Of a DNA stretch of 7,631 nucleotides, positions 6,893 through 7,631 are shown in pieces. The notes under the pieces were generated by a model. That model was not told where the DNA came from. It made no database searches and saw only the letters and a program-made list of their open reading frames with translations. Source of the stretch: CANNBR01 sp964592275 (GTDB taxonomy: Bacteria > Babelota > Babeliae > Babelales > CAIQNR01); assembly GCA_964592275.1 (NCBI GenBank), contig CAZQDJ010000033.1:1-7631 (forward strand), in the 5' to 3' direction. The first letter of the stretch is position 1. Every line of letters begins with the position of its first letter. Both the position numbers and the translations under genes were made by a program.

Positions 6893-7612
6893 TGCTTCCG
6901 ATCGATGGTTAGTACAGTAGGTACTTATGATGCTTTGAAGAAAGAGCTTCATTTCTTTTTGTTCATCTATTGTGAGTGTTAACTCGGTTCCTTCTTTCCA
7001 TTCAGCTAGTTTTTCATACACATTACGAAACTTTTTAAGATTTTCTTCTGTTAATTCACCAGCCTTATCAAAAAACTTAATAACCATTTCTCTATTTTTT
7101 ATTTGTTCAGCGGTAAGTGTTTCTTTGATTGCAGTAAACTCATTGGCTAAATGCTGAATGATTTTTGTTCGAATAAGATTTAATGGAGTGTGATAATTAG
7201 TCAAATGCTCACTGTTTGTAGAAGTTGTTGCATTCAAATTATGATGTTTGATTGCTTTTAAAGCTTCGCGTTCTTCTACAGTAAGATTATCATCCATAGT
7301 AGTATCTCTTACTGTAGATCGTAAAACTCCTTCTGCATCGCCTTGTTTAAAAGAAGGCACTAGTAGATCTAGATCCTGAGTGAGATGTTTTTGTAAACCT
7401 TTCGCTTGCTGAGCGTGTTCTAATCGTAATGCTTCTTCTGCTGCATAGTATTGTTCTTCGATGCCACGTTGATCAGTTACAGGATCAGTACTATGTCCAA
7501 GCTCAACTCTATGGCCAAAGCCTTCTCCCCGTTCTGCCGTTTGTACAAGTGGTACAAAGAGCAGTCCACATAAAGCTAAGGTCGATTTACATCTGAAAGT
7601 TTCCACTAGCAT
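6890..7612 (-). CDS. Exported 240-residue helical protein of unknown function, operon partner of the ankyrin-type protein
   Basis: I do not recognise this family. Residues 1-26 look like a Sec signal peptide (MLVETFRCKS then TLALCGLLFVPLV, cleavage near VQTA). The first Cys regions do not fit a lipobox. The mature part is highly charged and appears almost wholly helical, with a Glu/Ala/Gln-rich segment at 51-75 and a low-complexity Asn/Thr/Ser patch at 125-140. From residue 109 on, helices repeatedly begin with Leu-Thr-x-Glu-like caps (110, 166, 187, 213), suggesting a helical bundle. An in-frame TAA lies two codons before the ATG and GGAG (7626-7623) lies 10 bases before it, so the start is well supported and the gene is complete. 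Its stop overlaps the next ATG by one base, implying coupled synthesis. No cysteine or His cluster suggests an enzyme active site. The promoter lies beyond the window. Confidence 0.78.
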   Translation of the reverse strand: MLVETFRCKSTLALCGLLFVPLVQTAERGEGFGHRVELGHSTDPVTDQRGIEEQYYAAEEALRLEHAQQAKGLQKHLTQDLDLLVPSFKQGDAEGVLRSTVRDTTMDDNLTVEEREALKAIKHHNLNATTSTNSEHLTNYHTPLNLIRTKIIQHLANEFTAIKETLTAEQIKNREMVIKFFDKAGELTEENLKKFRNVYEKLAEWKEGTELTLTIDEQKEMKLFLQSIISTYCTNHRSEA

Positions 7613-7631
7613 CGGGATTTAGCTCCAAAGC

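Overview
The window is an AT-rich stretch of bacterial chromosome with tightly packed genes on both strands. It holds three recognisable housekeeping genes on the + strand: dnaX (clamp-loader tau/gamma), der (ribosome-assembly GTPase) and an hpf/raiA-type ribosome hibernation factor. Two exported proteins of unknown function lie on the - strand, one of them large and ending in ankyrin-like repeats. AT-rich DNA plus a secreted ankyrin-type protein next to essential genes suggests a host-associated bacterium. My best guess is a member of Candidatus Dependentiae (TM6) or a similar endosymbiont of protists. This is inference from gene style, not a proven assignment.

Left edge to 505: a divergent regulatory region. 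On the - strand, positions 47 down to 1 encode the first 15 residues of a protein whose opening matches the start of the DEAD-box RNA helicase Q-motif region. On the + strand the next gene is dnaX. Between them I see a TGC-extended -10 box facing each way, and a cluster of three 8-bp repeat units at 306-341 that can form two mutually exclusive hairpins. I see no tRNA and no other convincing coding sequence there.

506-4021: dnaX and der overlap by 20 bases, so they are probably translationally coupled. hpf follows 65 bases later with a strong ribosome binding site. The run links DNA replication, 50S subunit assembly and ribosome dormancy. A near-perfect GC-rich hairpin flanked by A and T runs (4045-4081) ends hpf and, read the other way, ends the convergent - strand genes.

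7612 down to 4080: a two-gene - strand operon. A 240-aa exported, charged, helical protein is followed by a 936-aa exported protein through a one-base TAATG stop/start overlap. The 936-aa protein has a signal peptide, an unfamiliar region of about 550 residues and roughly nine degenerate ankyrin-like repeats. This coupled pair of secreted proteins is the most interesting and least described part of the window. It may act at the cell envelope or on a host, but no activity can be read from the sequence.
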